A stretch of 64,000 bases of DNA from contig JABDHD010000002.1 in the NCBI GenBank assembly GCA_013285685.1, forward strand, positions 1 to 64,000, read 5' to 3'. Under the pieces are notes generated by a model that ran no database searches, was not told where the DNA came from, and was given only the letters and a program-made list of their open reading frames with translations. This document shows positions 25,306-34,411 of the stretch, piece by piece; positions within the stretch are counted from its first letter, which is position 1, and each line of letters begins with the position of its first letter. The position numbers and the translations under genes are program-made. Origin of the DNA: Bacteroidota bacterium. GTDB taxonomy: Bacteria; Bacteroidota; Bacteroidia; Sphingobacteriales; Sphingobacteriaceae.

Positions 25306-28300
25306 TCAATTCAACACCGGCTGCACATTCGTTAGCGTAAAAATATCCGCCATCAACTCATCACTTGGGTTTACCTTGAAGTTTTTGGATGGCAGTTCCA
25401 CCAGCATATTTTCCTCCCGGTCTTTTATCATAAACCGCAGGGTGCAGTTTTTTACCGGGTATTTTTGGTTGTTGACGTTGATCACTTCCTGGATATTATC
25501 CAGCAGGTTACTGCTGAGCGCATTCAGGTCGAGGCAAACGGTTAATGATTTGGTTAGCTTGTCGCGCATTTCAGAAAGGAGGCTCATGCTGAGGATGCGC
25601 ATATCCCAGTTATCCTTCTGGCGGAATTTCTCCTCTACGATGCCTTTCAGGTGTAAAAAATAGCCATCCACCATCAGGTTGCGGAATTTCACGTAGTCCT
25701 CACCAAACAAGGCAAACTCGTACGATTCATTGTAATCCTCCAGAACAAAAGTGCCGAAAGGCTTGCCGGTCTTGGTCATTTTATGCTGAACATTGCCAAC
25801 CAGGCCACCCACGCAAAGCTCGCCCCGTTTGCGCAGCTGGGCAAAAGCCATCATGATCTCGTCGCCACCCTCGCCTGAACGTGCTTTTTGCATCAGCTTT
25901 AAGTCGCTGATATTAGTATTGCAAAACCTTTGCAGCTCTACCTTATAATTATCCAGCGGGTGACCGGTTAAATACATGCCGATAACGTCCTTTTCGTATT
26001 TCAGCTTCTCTATCAACGCCCACTCTTCTGCGTCCGGCATGGCCGGCTCCGGAATGTACGAGGCTGTACCGCCGGCGAATAACGATGACTGCGAGCTGTT
26101 TTGCGTATTCTGATAATCGTTTGCGTATTTGGTTAACCGCTCCACGCCAGTTAGCAGCCCGTTCTCGGTCTTTGCGAAAAATTGGGCGCGGTTGTAGCCA
26201 AACTCATCAAATCCGCCGCCATAAACCAGGTTTTCGTACGATTTACGATTAACGCTGCGGGTATTTGACCGCCTCGCAAAATCGTACACTGATGTATATG
26301 GCCCCCGTTCCCTGCGTTCTTCTATAATGCTCTCAACAGCCTTCTCTCCTACCCCTTTAACGCCGGTCAATCCAAACCGTATCTGGCCCTTGGCATTCAC
26401 GGCAAACGCCATATCCGATTCATTGATGTCCGGTCCCAAAACCTGTACACCCATTCGCCGGCATTCCTCCATAAAGAAGGTGATCTTATCCATGCTGTTC
26501 TGGTTGTTTAGTACCGCAGCCATGTATTCCGACGGATAATGGGCTTTCAGATATGCCGTTTGATAGGCGACAAAGGCATAACACGTAGAGTGCGATTTAT
26601 TAAACGCATACTGGGCGAATGCCTTCCAGTCGTTCCATATTTTGGTGAGCTTGTCTTTCGGGTGGCCTTTGGTTTCCGCCCCGCTCATAAACTGGGCCTC
26701 CATCTTATTCAGCACCTCGATCTGCTTTTTACCCATCGCCTTACGCAATACGTCCGCGTCGCCCTTGCTAAAGCCGGCTAATTTTTGGGATAAAAGCATC
26801 ACCTGTTCCTGGTACACGGTAATACCATAGGTTTCGCCCAGGTATTCTTCCATGTCGGGCAAATCAAAGGTGATCGGCTCGCGGCCATGTTTACGGCTGA
26901 TAAAATTGGGGATATACTCAATGGGCCCGGGCCGGTAAAGCGCGTTCATGGCGATCAAATCCTCAAATTTATCGGGCTTCAGGTCGCGCAGGTACATTTG
27001 CATCCCATCACTTTCAAACTGGAACGTGCCGTTGGTATCGCCGCGCTGGTAAAGCTCAAATGTTTTTTGATCTTCCAGCGGAATGGTATCAATATCGATG
27101 ACAACGCCGTGGTTTTGTTCGATCATCCGCAGCGCATCCTTCAAAATGGTGAGCGTTTTCAGGCCCAGGAAGTCCATCTTGATTACGCCGGCATCTTCTA
27201 TCACCCGCCCATCATACTGGGTAACCAGCAGGTCGGAGTCTTTTGCTGTCGCGACAGGAACAATGTCCGTCAAATCGTACGGGGCAATGATAATACCCGC
27301 AGCATGTACTCCAGTATTTCGAACGGACCCTTCCAGCTTCTCTGCCTCGCGCAGTACCTGTGCTTTTAAATCGTTTCCTTTTAATATCTCTTTCAGTTCT
27401 GGTACTTGTTCAATGGCATCTTTTAAGGTGATACCCAGCGTCTCGGGCACCAGCTTTTTTATGGCGTTCACTTCGGAAAGCGGCATATCCAGCACCCGGC
27501 CCACATCCTGTATACTGGTGCGGGCGGCCATGGAGCCATAGGTGATGATCTGCGCGACCTGGTTTTTGCCGTATTTGTCAACCACGTAATCAATAACCTT
27601 TTGGCGGCCGGCGTCGTCAAAGTCCGTATCAATATCGGGCATCGACTTACGGTCGGGGTTCAAAAACCTTTCGAACAGCAGGTTATATTTTATCGGGTCG
27701 ATATTGGTAATGCCGATGCAATATGCCACAACCGATCCCGCTGCCGAGCCACGGCCCGGGCCAATAAATACCCCCATATCCCGTCCGGCCTTGATAAAGT
27801 CAGCTACGATCAAAAAGTACCCGGCAAAACCCATTGTTTTTACCGTGAACAGCTCGAAATTGATGCGTTCTTCAACCTCGGGGGCAATGTCTTTATAACG
27901 CTCCTTAGCACCCATAAAGGTAAGGTGCTTCAGGTATTCCCACTGGTTTAAGGTATCCGCATCATTCGTTCCGTGGTGTATATTAAACTCAGTTGGCACC
28001 ACGAAATTCGGCAACAGGATATCCCGCTTCAATTTCAACACCTCAACTTTATCGATGATCTCATTTGTATTGTCGAGTGATTCCGGGATGTCCTCGAACA
28101 GCTTAGCCATTTCCGACTGCGTTTTAAAGTAAAACTGGTCGTTCGGGAAACCGAAGCGGTAGCCTTTGCCACCTTCTTCGTCGGTAGCTATGGGTGTGCT
28201 TTGCATGTCGCCGGTGTTTACGCAAAGCAGGATGTCGTGGGCGTTACTGTCCTGCTGATCCACATAATGCGAGTCGTTAGAGCAGATCACTTTCACATTA

Positions 28301-28893
28301 TATTTCTTAGCAAACTTCAGCAAAACCACGTTTACGGTGTTTTGCTCGGGGATGTCATGGCGCTGCAATTCAACGTAATAGTCCTCGCCAAAAAGATCGA
28401 GCCACCATTTAAATTCTTTTTCGGCCTCTTCCTCGGTATCACGCAAAATAGCCTGCGGCACCGAAGCGCCCAGGCAGCAGGTAGTGGCGATAATGCCCTT
28501 ATGATACTTTAAAATAAGTTCCTTATCTATACGCGGCCACTTGCTGTACAGGCCTTCCATATAGCCCAGCGAGCACAGCTTAACCAGGTTTTTATAACCT
28601 TCAGGGTTTTTGGCGAGCATCAGCTGGTGATAGCGCTTATCCTTTTTCTCTTTGGTGAACTGCTTTTTATGGCGATCCTCCACCACGTAAAACTCGCAGC
28701 CAACAATGGGCTTAATGTTGTGCTTGCCTGCCTCGGCCACAAACTTAAACACACCGAACATGTTGCCATGGTCGGTAATGGCCAGGGCCTTCATGCCATC
28801 GGCCGCTGCCTTTTTATATAATTTGCCTATATCGGCAGCGCCGTCGAGCAGTGAAAATTGGGTATGTACGTGTAAATGTGAAAAATCGGGCAT
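25306..28893 (-). CDS. dnaE: DNA polymerase III alpha subunit
   Basis: This 1195-residue DnaE has the N-terminal PHP domain (HLHVHTQFSLLDGAADIGKL and ITDHGNMFGVF), the palm with PDIDTDFDDAGRQKVIDYV carrying catalytic Asp residues, GPGRGSAAGSVVAYCIGIT, the HhH region FGLTGVKGVGEKAVESIIEE and a C-terminal OB fold. It is the replicative polymerase. The first ~20 codons and the upstream AGGAGG are duplicated at 29148-29247. AGGAGG stands 12 nt before the ATG, unusual for this phylum. Confidence 0.97.
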   Translation of the reverse strand: MPDFSHLHVHTQFSLLDGAADIGKLYKKAAADGMKALAITDHGNMFGVFKFVAEAGKHNIKPIVGCEFYVVEDRHKKQFTKEKKDKRYHQLMLAKNPEGYKNLVKLCSLGYMEGLYSKWPRIDKELILKYHKGIIATTCCLGASVPQAILRDTEEEAEKEFKWWLDLFGEDYYVELQRHDIPEQNTVNVVLLKFAKKYNVKVICSNDSHYVDQQDSNAHDILLCVNTGDMQSTPIATDEEGGKGYRFGFPNDQFYFKTQSEMAKLFEDIPESLDNTNEIIDKVEVLKLKRDILLPNFVVPTEFNIHHGTNDADTLNQWEYLKHLTFMGAKERYKDIAPEVEERINFELFTVKTMGFAGYFLIVADFIKAGRDMGVFIGPGRGSAAGSVVAYCIGITNIDPIKYNLLFERFLNPDRKSMPDIDTDFDDAGRQKVIDYVVDKYGKNQVAQIITYGSMAARTSIQDVGRVLDMPLSEVNAIKKLVPETLGITLKDAIEQVPELKEILKGNDLKAQVLREAEKLEGSVRNTGVHAAGIIIAPYDLTDIVPVATAKDSDLLVTQYDGRVIEDAGVIKMDFLGLKTLTILKDALRMIEQNHGVVIDIDTIPLEDQKTFELYQRGDTNGTFQFESDGMQMYLRDLKPDKFEDLIAMNALYRPGPIEYIPNFISRKHGREPITFDLPDMEEYLGETYGITVYQEQVMLLSQKLAGFSKGDADVLRKAMGKKQIEVLNKMEAQFMSGAETKGHPKDKLTKIWNDWKAFAQYAFNKSHSTCYAFVAYQTAYLKAHYPSEYMAAVLNNQNSMDKITFFMEECRRMGVQVLGPDINESDMAFAVNAKGQIRFGLTGVKGVGEKAVESIIEERRERGPYTSVYDFARRSNTRSVNRKSYENLVYGGGFDEFGYNRAQFFAKTENGLLTGVERLTKYANDYQNTQNSSQSSLFAGGTASYIPEPAMPDAEEWALIEKLKYEKDVIGMYLTGHPLDNYKVELQRFCNTNISDLKLMQKARSGEGGDEIMMAFAQLRKRGELCVGGLVGNVQHKMTKTGKPFGTFVLEDYNESYEFALFGEDYVKFRNLMVDGYFLHLKGIVEEKFRQKDNWDMRILSMSLLSEMRDKLTKSLTVCLDLNALSSNLLDNIQEVINVNNQKYPVKNCTLRFMIKDREENMLVELPSKNFKVNPSDELMADIFTLTNVQPVLN

Positions 28894-28987
28894 CGCGGAT
28901 CAGTTCCTCCTGTGAAGAACAAAGTTAACTAATTTCGGATTTCGGATGTTCGATTTCGGATTTTGTGGAGAAATTGAGGTTCTTAAC
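28835..28987. repeat. Copy 1 of a duplicated segment: dnaE 5' end plus upstream word repeats
   Basis: From gcagcgccgtcgagca in the dnaE coding start through tcctcctgtgaagaacaaag, TTCGGATTT words and ttgtggagaaattgaggttc to ttaacaatg. The same order recurs at 29148-29305 with scattered substitutions. This is direct sequence evidence of a duplication. Confidence 0.85.
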
Positions 28988-28998
28988 AATGTCTGAAC

Positions 28999-29085
28999 AC
29001 GATTTTTAGGATTTAAAAGATTTCAGGATTACCGGTTTACTTTTCCATCTTTTAAATCTCTTAAATCCTAAAAATCGTGTGCTAT
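28999..29085. repeat. GGATTTAAAAGATTT dyad
   Basis: acgatttttaggatttaaaa faces ttaaatcctaaaaatcgt over at least 18 bp, with further inner pairing (gatttcaggatt). It lies in the upstream part of the tandem duplication, at the place where the other copy holds higA. Confidence 0.7.
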
Positions 29086-29089
29086 TTCC

Positions 29090-29147
29090 CATTCAAATTC
29101 GGCAGATCACAATTTCCTTTCAAATAATGCTCCAAATATTGAAAACT
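29090..29147 (-). pseudogene. Relic of the 3' end of the DPP IV gene
   Basis: ttcccattcaaattcggcag and atttcctttcaaataatgct, then ccaaatattgaaaac, match the 3' end of the peptidase gene at about 29699-29761 with a few substitutions. The match stops abruptly at about 29147, where dnaE-derived sequence begins, marking the duplication junction. Confidence 0.8.
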
Positions 29148-29305
29148 TCGGCAGCGCCGTCGAGCAGCGAAAATTGGGTATGTACGTGTAAGTGTGAAAA
29201 ATCGGGCATCGCGGATCAGTTCCTCCTGTGAAGAACAAAGTTAATCCGAAATTCGGATTTCGGAATTTCGATTTCGGATTTTGTGGAGAAATTGAGGTTC
29301 TTAAC
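29148..29305 (-). pseudogene. Relic of the 5' end of dnaE plus upstream region (copy 2)
   Basis: gcagcgccgtcgagcagcga through cgtgtaagtgtgaaaaatcg and gcatcgcggatcagttcctc corresponds to the dnaE start codon region, followed by the same upstream words as copy 1. Only about 20 codons remain, so it encodes nothing useful. Confidence 0.8.
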
Positions 29306-29339
29306 AATACTATGTTTTCACTGCTGATTGGTGTTAATT

Positions 29340-29639
29340 CTAAACCGCTATTTTTTCAAAATGCCGGATCGTCGAACGATTTACCTTTCTTTCGGCATGC
29401 CATAATTCATAATTGTTCTGCAAGTTTACCCAAAATTGCGCCGAGTTACCAAAGGCAGCGGACAATTTCACAGCAAGTTCCGGGCTTATCCCTAAGTGTC
29501 CGTTGATGACAGAAGACAAATTGGCCCGCGCCATATTAAGCCCCTTAGCGACCTCTGTTATGGTCAAACCCCGCTCGCTGATAAACATTTCTTTCAATAT
29601 CTCTCCGGGGTGACTTGGTGGTAATCCTCTCTTTAACAT
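29340..29639 (-). CDS. higA: HigA-family antitoxin (XRE helix-turn-helix), without HigB
   Basis: The 99-residue protein begins MLKRGLPPSHPGEILKEMFI, the HigA/VapI signature, then the HTH LTITEVAKGLNMARANLSSV and the C-terminal FWVNLQNNYELWHA. Its toxin partner HigB would normally precede it; the 55 bp upstream (29640-29694) hold only word repeats. It lies within one copy of a tandem duplication and not the other, so it arrived or survived in only one copy. Confidence 0.85.
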   Translation of the reverse strand: MLKRGLPPSHPGEILKEMFISERGLTITEVAKGLNMARANLSSVINGHLGISPELAVKLSAAFGNSAQFWVNLQNNYELWHAERKVNRSTIRHFEKIAV

Positions 29640-29647
29640 GATCTAAT

Positions 29648-29695
29648 CTAACCAAATAAATCCTATAAATCCTCAAAATCCTATAAATCTTAGTT
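29648..29695. repeat. AATCCTATAAATCCTC word repeats
   Basis: aaataaatcctataaatcct, caaaatcctataaatcttag: tandem words just past the DPP IV stop and before higA. Same word family as 21755-21848 and 28999-29085. Confidence 0.55.
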
Positions 29696-31944
29696 TATTT
29701 AGCGTTCAAATTCGGCAGATCGCAATTTCCTTTCAAATAATGCTCCAAATACTGGAAACTGGCGCTTTGTATCAGCAAATAACTCTCCCAGTTATAAGCG
29801 GCCCCATGCGCGCCTGGCGGGTAAATACGCAGATCAACATCCTTGCCCGCATTGGTCAAAGCTGTGAGTAGTTGCATCGTATTGGATGGGTGCACATTAT
29901 CATCACTCATGGAGTGAATCAGGAATAAATGATCTTTCAGTTGGTTAGCATAAGTCATATCCGAGCTGGCTTTATAACCCGCTTCATTGTCCTTCAGCGG
30001 GGCCATGTACCGCTCGGTATAAACATCATCATATAGCCGCCAGTCGGTAACCGGCGAATTGGCTATCCCAACCTTAAACACGCCCGGGTGGGTTAACATG
30101 GTGTACGTGGTGCTATAGCCGCCGTAGCTGGTGCCCATAATGGCCATTTTACTACTGTCTACAAAAGGCATGGTTGCCAGGTATTTGGCGGTTTCTACAA
30201 AGTCGTTGCTTTCCCATTTGCCCAGTTGTTTGTATACCACTTTCATAAATGCGCTGCCGTAATTGGCTATGCCCCGGTTGTTTACATTTGCCACAATATA
30301 TCCGTTTTGCGCCAGCCACTGCTGCCAGGCATCGGCGCTGAACTGGTTAAACACATCGTGACTTTCCGGCCCGCCGTAAACGGTCATTACCACGGGGTAT
30401 TTTTTGGCCGGATCGAAATTAAAAGGCTTAATAATATACCCATCCAAACTTACCCCATCGCTGGTTTTAAACTTGATAAACTCGGGCGCCGCGTAGGCGT
30501 GATTTTTCATAAAATCGCTCACCCCATGGTTATCCTCCAGCGTTTGCAGCATCTTGCCCGTATTATCGCATAGGTTTACATGCAGCGGGGTCGTCACATT
30601 GCTGCAGCTCTCCAAATAATAATGTGTATTGGGCGACATGTTAATGTCATGAAAACCCGCCACGGTCGAAAGCTTGCTTTTCCCGCTGCCGTCAAAGTTG
30701 ATGGTATAAAACTGCTGCTCCAGCCCGCCGTCCTCCGCCGACAAATAGTATATTTTTTTAGCTGCCGCGTCAATCCCGCTCACTTTGATCATATCCCAAT
30801 TTCCCTGGGTAACCTGGTTGATCAGCTTGCCATCATACCCATAGCGATAAATATGGTAATATCCCGATCGGTCCGACACCCAGAAAAACTCCTTCGATTT
30901 CTCCGGAAAATACACCATATCGTTCACATTGGTATAAAAGTTAAAAATAGCTACCCAGGTGCTGTTTTTTTCTTCTAAAACCACATGGTGTTCCCCGGTT
31001 TTCACATTAAAAAAGTACAGCTTCATGTGGTTTTGGGCGCGGTTTAGCGTCATAAGGGCAAGCACATCGGGGTTGCTGGTCCAGTAGATGCGGGGGATAT
31101 AAAAGTCGCCGGTCTCATCGGGCGTCAGCCATACTTTTTTGCCCGAGGCCACATCGATCACCCCGATCTTCACCTCCGGGTTGGGGTCGCCAACCTGCGG
31201 AATGGGGATATGAATATACTCCGGATGTCCGCCTGCAAAGTTGGTCATCTGGAAATCGGGCACCGGTTTTTCATTAAATTGCCAAAAGGCCATATACCGG
31301 CTATCGGGGCTCCAGTTCCAGGCCTGGGCCTGGCCAAATTCTTCTTCGTACACCCAATCATAGTGGCCGTTAAAGGTGCCCAGCTCGCTGGTTTTATCCG
31401 TGGTGAGCTGCCTTTCCTTACCGGCGGCGAAGTCGTACACAAACATATTGCCATTACGCTCCATGCCTACTTTCGATCCGTCGGGCGACAATTCCGCCGT
31501 GCGGGCGTCCTTTGCCGCCTGTTTTAGCTGCTTGCCGGCAACATCGTAAATATAATAGTCGGCAATACCCGAGCGCCGGTAGATCGGCCTGAAATTCGCT
31601 TTAAACACCAGGTGTTTGGAATCTTTCGACCATTGGAACGACTCGTAATCAAATGCTTTATCGCTGCCCGGAAAAGTCAGCCCCTTTGCCGTAAACACCA
31701 GCTCATCCTTCAGCGTTTGGGGGTCCATCATCCTGATCTCGCCATTGGCCGTAAACGAATATTTGTCACCGCCGTTGGTCCAGTTTACACTTTCGGGGCC
31801 CTGGTTGCCAAACAGGCTGAAACCGGTACGCAGGGCATCGGCCAGGTCGGTGTATTGCTGTTTGTTTTGGGCGAAAATTGGGGTGGTGAAAAGCGAAAAG
31901 CTTAAAGCGGAAAGCAGAAAGCTGCGTAGAATCAATTGCTTCAT
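29695..31944 (-). CDS. Dipeptidyl peptidase IV-type S9 peptidase
   Basis: The 749-residue protein starts with a signal peptide (MKQLILRSFLLSALSFSLFT, AQ cleavage) and an eight-bladed propeller with a YDWVYEEEFGQA segment, the DPP IV-type Glu-Glu motif that grips substrate N-termini. The C-terminal alpha/beta hydrolase domain has the nucleophile in MGTSYGGYSTT, Asp in SMSDDNVHPS and His in GAHGAAY. It removes X-Pro or X-Ala dipeptides in the periplasm. A relic of its 3' end lies at 29090-29147. Confidence 0.93.
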   Translation of the reverse strand: MKQLILRSFLLSALSFSLFTTPIFAQNKQQYTDLADALRTGFSLFGNQGPESVNWTNGGDKYSFTANGEIRMMDPQTLKDELVFTAKGLTFPGSDKAFDYESFQWSKDSKHLVFKANFRPIYRRSGIADYYIYDVAGKQLKQAAKDARTAELSPDGSKVGMERNGNMFVYDFAAGKERQLTTDKTSELGTFNGHYDWVYEEEFGQAQAWNWSPDSRYMAFWQFNEKPVPDFQMTNFAGGHPEYIHIPIPQVGDPNPEVKIGVIDVASGKKVWLTPDETGDFYIPRIYWTSNPDVLALMTLNRAQNHMKLYFFNVKTGEHHVVLEEKNSTWVAIFNFYTNVNDMVYFPEKSKEFFWVSDRSGYYHIYRYGYDGKLINQVTQGNWDMIKVSGIDAAAKKIYYLSAEDGGLEQQFYTINFDGSGKSKLSTVAGFHDINMSPNTHYYLESCSNVTTPLHVNLCDNTGKMLQTLEDNHGVSDFMKNHAYAAPEFIKFKTSDGVSLDGYIIKPFNFDPAKKYPVVMTVYGGPESHDVFNQFSADAWQQWLAQNGYIVANVNNRGIANYGSAFMKVVYKQLGKWESNDFVETAKYLATMPFVDSSKMAIMGTSYGGYSTTYTMLTHPGVFKVGIANSPVTDWRLYDDVYTERYMAPLKDNEAGYKASSDMTYANQLKDHLFLIHSMSDDNVHPSNTMQLLTALTNAGKDVDLRIYPPGAHGAAYNWESYLLIQSASFQYLEHYLKGNCDLPNLNAK

Positions 31945-32009
31945 TTATTTGGTTTTTGAAGCGATAAAGCTAATGGAAAAACGTGGAAACAGGAAGGCAT
32001 CGATTAATA

Positions 32010-32180
32010 ATCCCGTAGGGGCGCCCCTCGCGGGCGCCCTCCTTTGTATGGGTAACCCTCCCTCGTGGGGGCCCTCCATTTTTTCCGATGCGGCCGGTTT
32101 TGCGTGCCCGCGCTTTCCGATGCTATGGGGTTCCCCCCTGGCATTGTGGGCGACCACAAGGGTCGCCCCTACGGGCGTTT
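32010..32180. repeat. Palindromic repeat region, GGGGCGACC/GGTCGCCCC type
   Basis: cccgtaggggcgcccctcgc and gggcgccctcc open the stretch, and gggcgaccacaagggtcgcc with cctacgggcg closes it; the ends are complementary. Similar to 6833-6864. A further hairpin cgcagggtc...gaccctgcg is at 32311-32338. The whole 31945-32494 gap has no gene that I can support. Confidence 0.65.
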
Positions 32181-32494
32181 AACCCGTTAGTGGCCTTTTA
32201 CGCCGATCAAAAAATATCCAAACACCATACAAAACAATGTAAGAAAAACCTCCTACCTTTCCAAAGTCGTTAGTTTTTCGCCGTTGTTGTCACCGATAAC
32301 TCACCGTCATCGCAGGGTCTCTCGCAGAGGACCCTGCGGCGTACGCACCTACGAAATGGTATCAACGCCCCACACGGTAGCATGAGTTGTTCGGGTTTCC
32401 CGGGGCACGGAAATATTCCTAATTTTATCTGCCCACTGCAAATTGCCAACTGAAAACTGAAAACTGCTACTGCCACTACTTAAATACACCCGCC

Positions 32495-33025
32495 ATGGAC
32501 AACAAATTGCCGATAGATCCGAATGAAAAAATTTATATCCGAAATGCAGGCCTGGTGTTGCTACACCCTTTTTTTACAACTTATTTTAACAGGCTGGGGA
32601 TGCTGGAAAACGACCTTTTTATTAACCAGAAAGCCCGGATGCGCGCCGTACACCTTTTGCAATACCTGGTTGATGGCGCCTCCGACAGCCCCGAGCCGCT
32701 GCTTGTTTTAAATAAGATACTTTGCAACATCCCGGTTGAAGAGCCGGTGATACCCCGCATAACCTTAACCGAACAGGAAAAACGCGTGTCGGAGGAATTG
32801 CTAAAAGCGGTTATCTCCCGGTGGGACAAGTTAAAAAACACCAGCGTCGCCGGTTTACAGGAGTCTTTTTTGCAACGCGACGGCGCGCTTTATTTTAAAG
32901 ATGACGCCTGGCGCCTTAACGTTGAGCCCCGGGCCTTTGATGTGCTGCTGCAAACATTGCCATGGTCCATCGGCATGATAAAAACGCCCTGGATGAATAA
33001 CTATTTATATGTAGAATGGATATAA
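32495..33025 (+). CDS. Stand-alone contractile injection system tape-measure-type (CIS_TMP) C-terminal domain
   Basis: This 176-residue protein has the CIS_TMP C-terminal pattern: IYIRNAGLVLLHPFFTTYFN, then RAVHLLQYLVDGA, LVLNKILCNIPVEEPVIPRI, LKNTSVAGLQESFLQRDG and the end LPWSIGMIKTPWMNNYLYVE. In contractile injection systems this region closes a much longer tape-measure protein that sets tube length. Here an ATG and a stop make it complete, and no sheath, tube, baseplate or ATPase gene is nearby. It is upstream of a peptidase E-like gene, separated by word repeats. Confidence 0.82.
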   Translation: MDNKLPIDPNEKIYIRNAGLVLLHPFFTTYFNRLGMLENDLFINQKARMRAVHLLQYLVDGASDSPEPLLVLNKILCNIPVEEPVIPRITLTEQEKRVSEELLKAVISRWDKLKNTSVAGLQESFLQRDGALYFKDDAWRLNVEPRAFDVLLQTLPWSIGMIKTPWMNNYLYVEWI

Positions 33026-33039
33026 ATGCCGCCAAAAAA

Positions 33040-33166
33040 GCAGTTGGCAGTTGGCAGTAGGCAGTTTGCCTGGTTAGCAGCTATATTTTTTCGAAATAGT
33101 TTACTGCTAACTGCAAACCGCAATGCCAACTGTTAACTGCTAACTGAAAACTGAAAACTGTAAAAC
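33040..33166. repeat. Word-repeat dyad, CAGTTGGCAGT type
   Basis: gcagttggcagttggcagta on the left; gccaactgttaactgctaac and tgaaaactgaaaactgtaaa on the right; a tttttcgaaatag centre. The arms are largely complementary. Related words occur at 32440-32485 and 33865-33900. Confidence 0.7.
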
Positions 33167-33167
33167 A

Positions 33168-33839
33168 ATGAATTTCCTCCTCACCTCCGCCGGCATCAAA
33201 AACGCCAGCATCCATAACGCGCTGCTGCAGTTATTAGGCAAACCGATTGCCGAATCCAGCGCCCTCTGTATTCCCACCGCATCGTACGGCATGCGTGGCG
33301 GCCCCGGGGCGGCATGGCGGTTCATCAGCGGGCAACAGCCCAACTGCCCCATGTGCGAATTGGGCTGGCAATCCCTCGGCGTGCTGGAGCTCACCGCGCT
33401 GCCCAGCATCGATAAAGACTTTTGGGCGCCCCTGGTACAGCAAACCGACGTGCTGCTGGTAAATGGCGGCGATGCCCTGTACCTGGCTTATTGGATGCAG
33501 CAATCAGGCCTGGCGGACCTACTACCCTCGCTGCGGCCCGAAGCGCTTTGGGTGGGGTTAAGCGCCGGAAGCATGGTAATGGGCCCCAGCATCGGCGATG
33601 AATTCGTCGGCTGGATACTACCCACCGGTGGCGACAAAACCCTGGGAATGGTTGATTTTTCGATATTTCCGCACCTGGACCATGAAAGATTCCCGGAGAA
33701 TGCTATGCCCTTTGCAGCAGAATGGGCCGCAAAAATACCCAACCCCGGCTATGCCATCGACGACCAAACCGCCATCATAGTAACCGGCGACAAAGTGGAA
33801 GTGGTTTCCGAGGGGCATTGGAAGTTGTTTACGAAGTGA
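33168..33839 (+). CDS. Peptidase E-like (S51-type) protein
   Basis: The 223-residue protein has the class I amidotransferase-like fold of peptidase S51. The nucleophile elbow is LWVGLSAGSMVMGPSI (GxSAGS), with the earlier VLLVNGGDALYLAYW and the C-terminal FPHLDHERFPENAMP supplying the His. Peptidase E cleaves Asp-X dipeptides; cyanophycinases are relatives. The gene is visibly more GC-rich than its surroundings, suggesting transfer. Isolated between word repeats. Confidence 0.85.
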   Translation: MNFLLTSAGIKNASIHNALLQLLGKPIAESSALCIPTASYGMRGGPGAAWRFISGQQPNCPMCELGWQSLGVLELTALPSIDKDFWAPLVQQTDVLLVNGGDALYLAYWMQQSGLADLLPSLRPEALWVGLSAGSMVMGPSIGDEFVGWILPTGGDKTLGMVDFSIFPHLDHERFPENAMPFAAEWAAKIPNPGYAIDDQTAIIVTGDKVEVVSEGHWKLFTK

Positions 33840-33950
33840 TGGCAGCAGGGCAGCGGCGCAGCTCGGGCCCTTTTACTGCTAACTGCCTGCTGTCTTTATC
33901 CGCCATAGCTAAAGCGGCGGCGCTTTACAAATGCACAGCGGGATTCATTT

Positions 33951-34361
33951 TTATTCAGCCCTGAACCTCTCTTCTACTTTTTTCTTCAGCTCACGCAACG
34001 CTTTAGTCCTGTTCTTTTTTAAGGGCTCCACTATGTCTGCCGGCGCGCCTGCCGGGTTGTATTTTTCAGCCCATAGCGTGATCTCAATCAGTATCGGGAT
34101 TAATTCAATCGCTTTTTCAGTGGGGCGATATAGGAATTTGGATTTATTTGCCGGCGCAGTATGCTTGGTAACAAACCCCTCCCGAAGCAGCACGTTGAGC
34201 CTATCTGTTAAAATATTTGTAGCAATCTTTTCATCCGAACATAAAAATTCACCAAAGGAATCTTTACCGTATAAAAGCAAGTCCCTCATAATCAACATTG
34301 TCCATTTGTCCCCAAAAATATCCAGGGTATAACTTATGGGGCATTCTGACCGTTTGCTCAT
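33951..34361 (-). CDS. HxlR-type transcriptional regulator
   Basis: The ATG at 34361 (MSKRSECPISYTLDIFGDKW) is chosen over 34427 because the Cys-Pro start and DIFGDKWTMLIMRDLL are the family's conserved opening. The winged helix continues with FGEFLCSDEKIATNILTDRL and the wing FVTKHTAPANKSKFLYRPTE. HxlR proteins with this Cys sense electrophiles or redox stress. It is divergent from the oxidoreductase at 34476, with a perfect palindrome between them. Confidence 0.93.
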   Translation of the reverse strand: MSKRSECPISYTLDIFGDKWTMLIMRDLLLYGKDSFGEFLCSDEKIATNILTDRLNVLLREGFVTKHTAPANKSKFLYRPTEKAIELIPILIEITLWAEKYNPAGAPADIVEPLKKNRTKALRELKKKVEERFRAE

Positions 34362-34411
34362 CGTTTTCCTAAAAAATAAAAAATAGTACTTGCAAATCAC
34401 AATAACTTTAT

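Noticed and set aside
29107-29307. Minus-strand 66-residue ORF
   Set aside because: It is a chance frame across the duplicated dnaE and DPP IV relics.
29640-29694. HigB toxin gene upstream of higA
   Set aside because: The gap is only 55 bp of word repeats, too short for the roughly 90-residue toxin.
31945-32494. Protein-coding genes in this gap
   Set aside because: Short frames on both strands follow GC-rich palindromes and have no start, motif or composition support.
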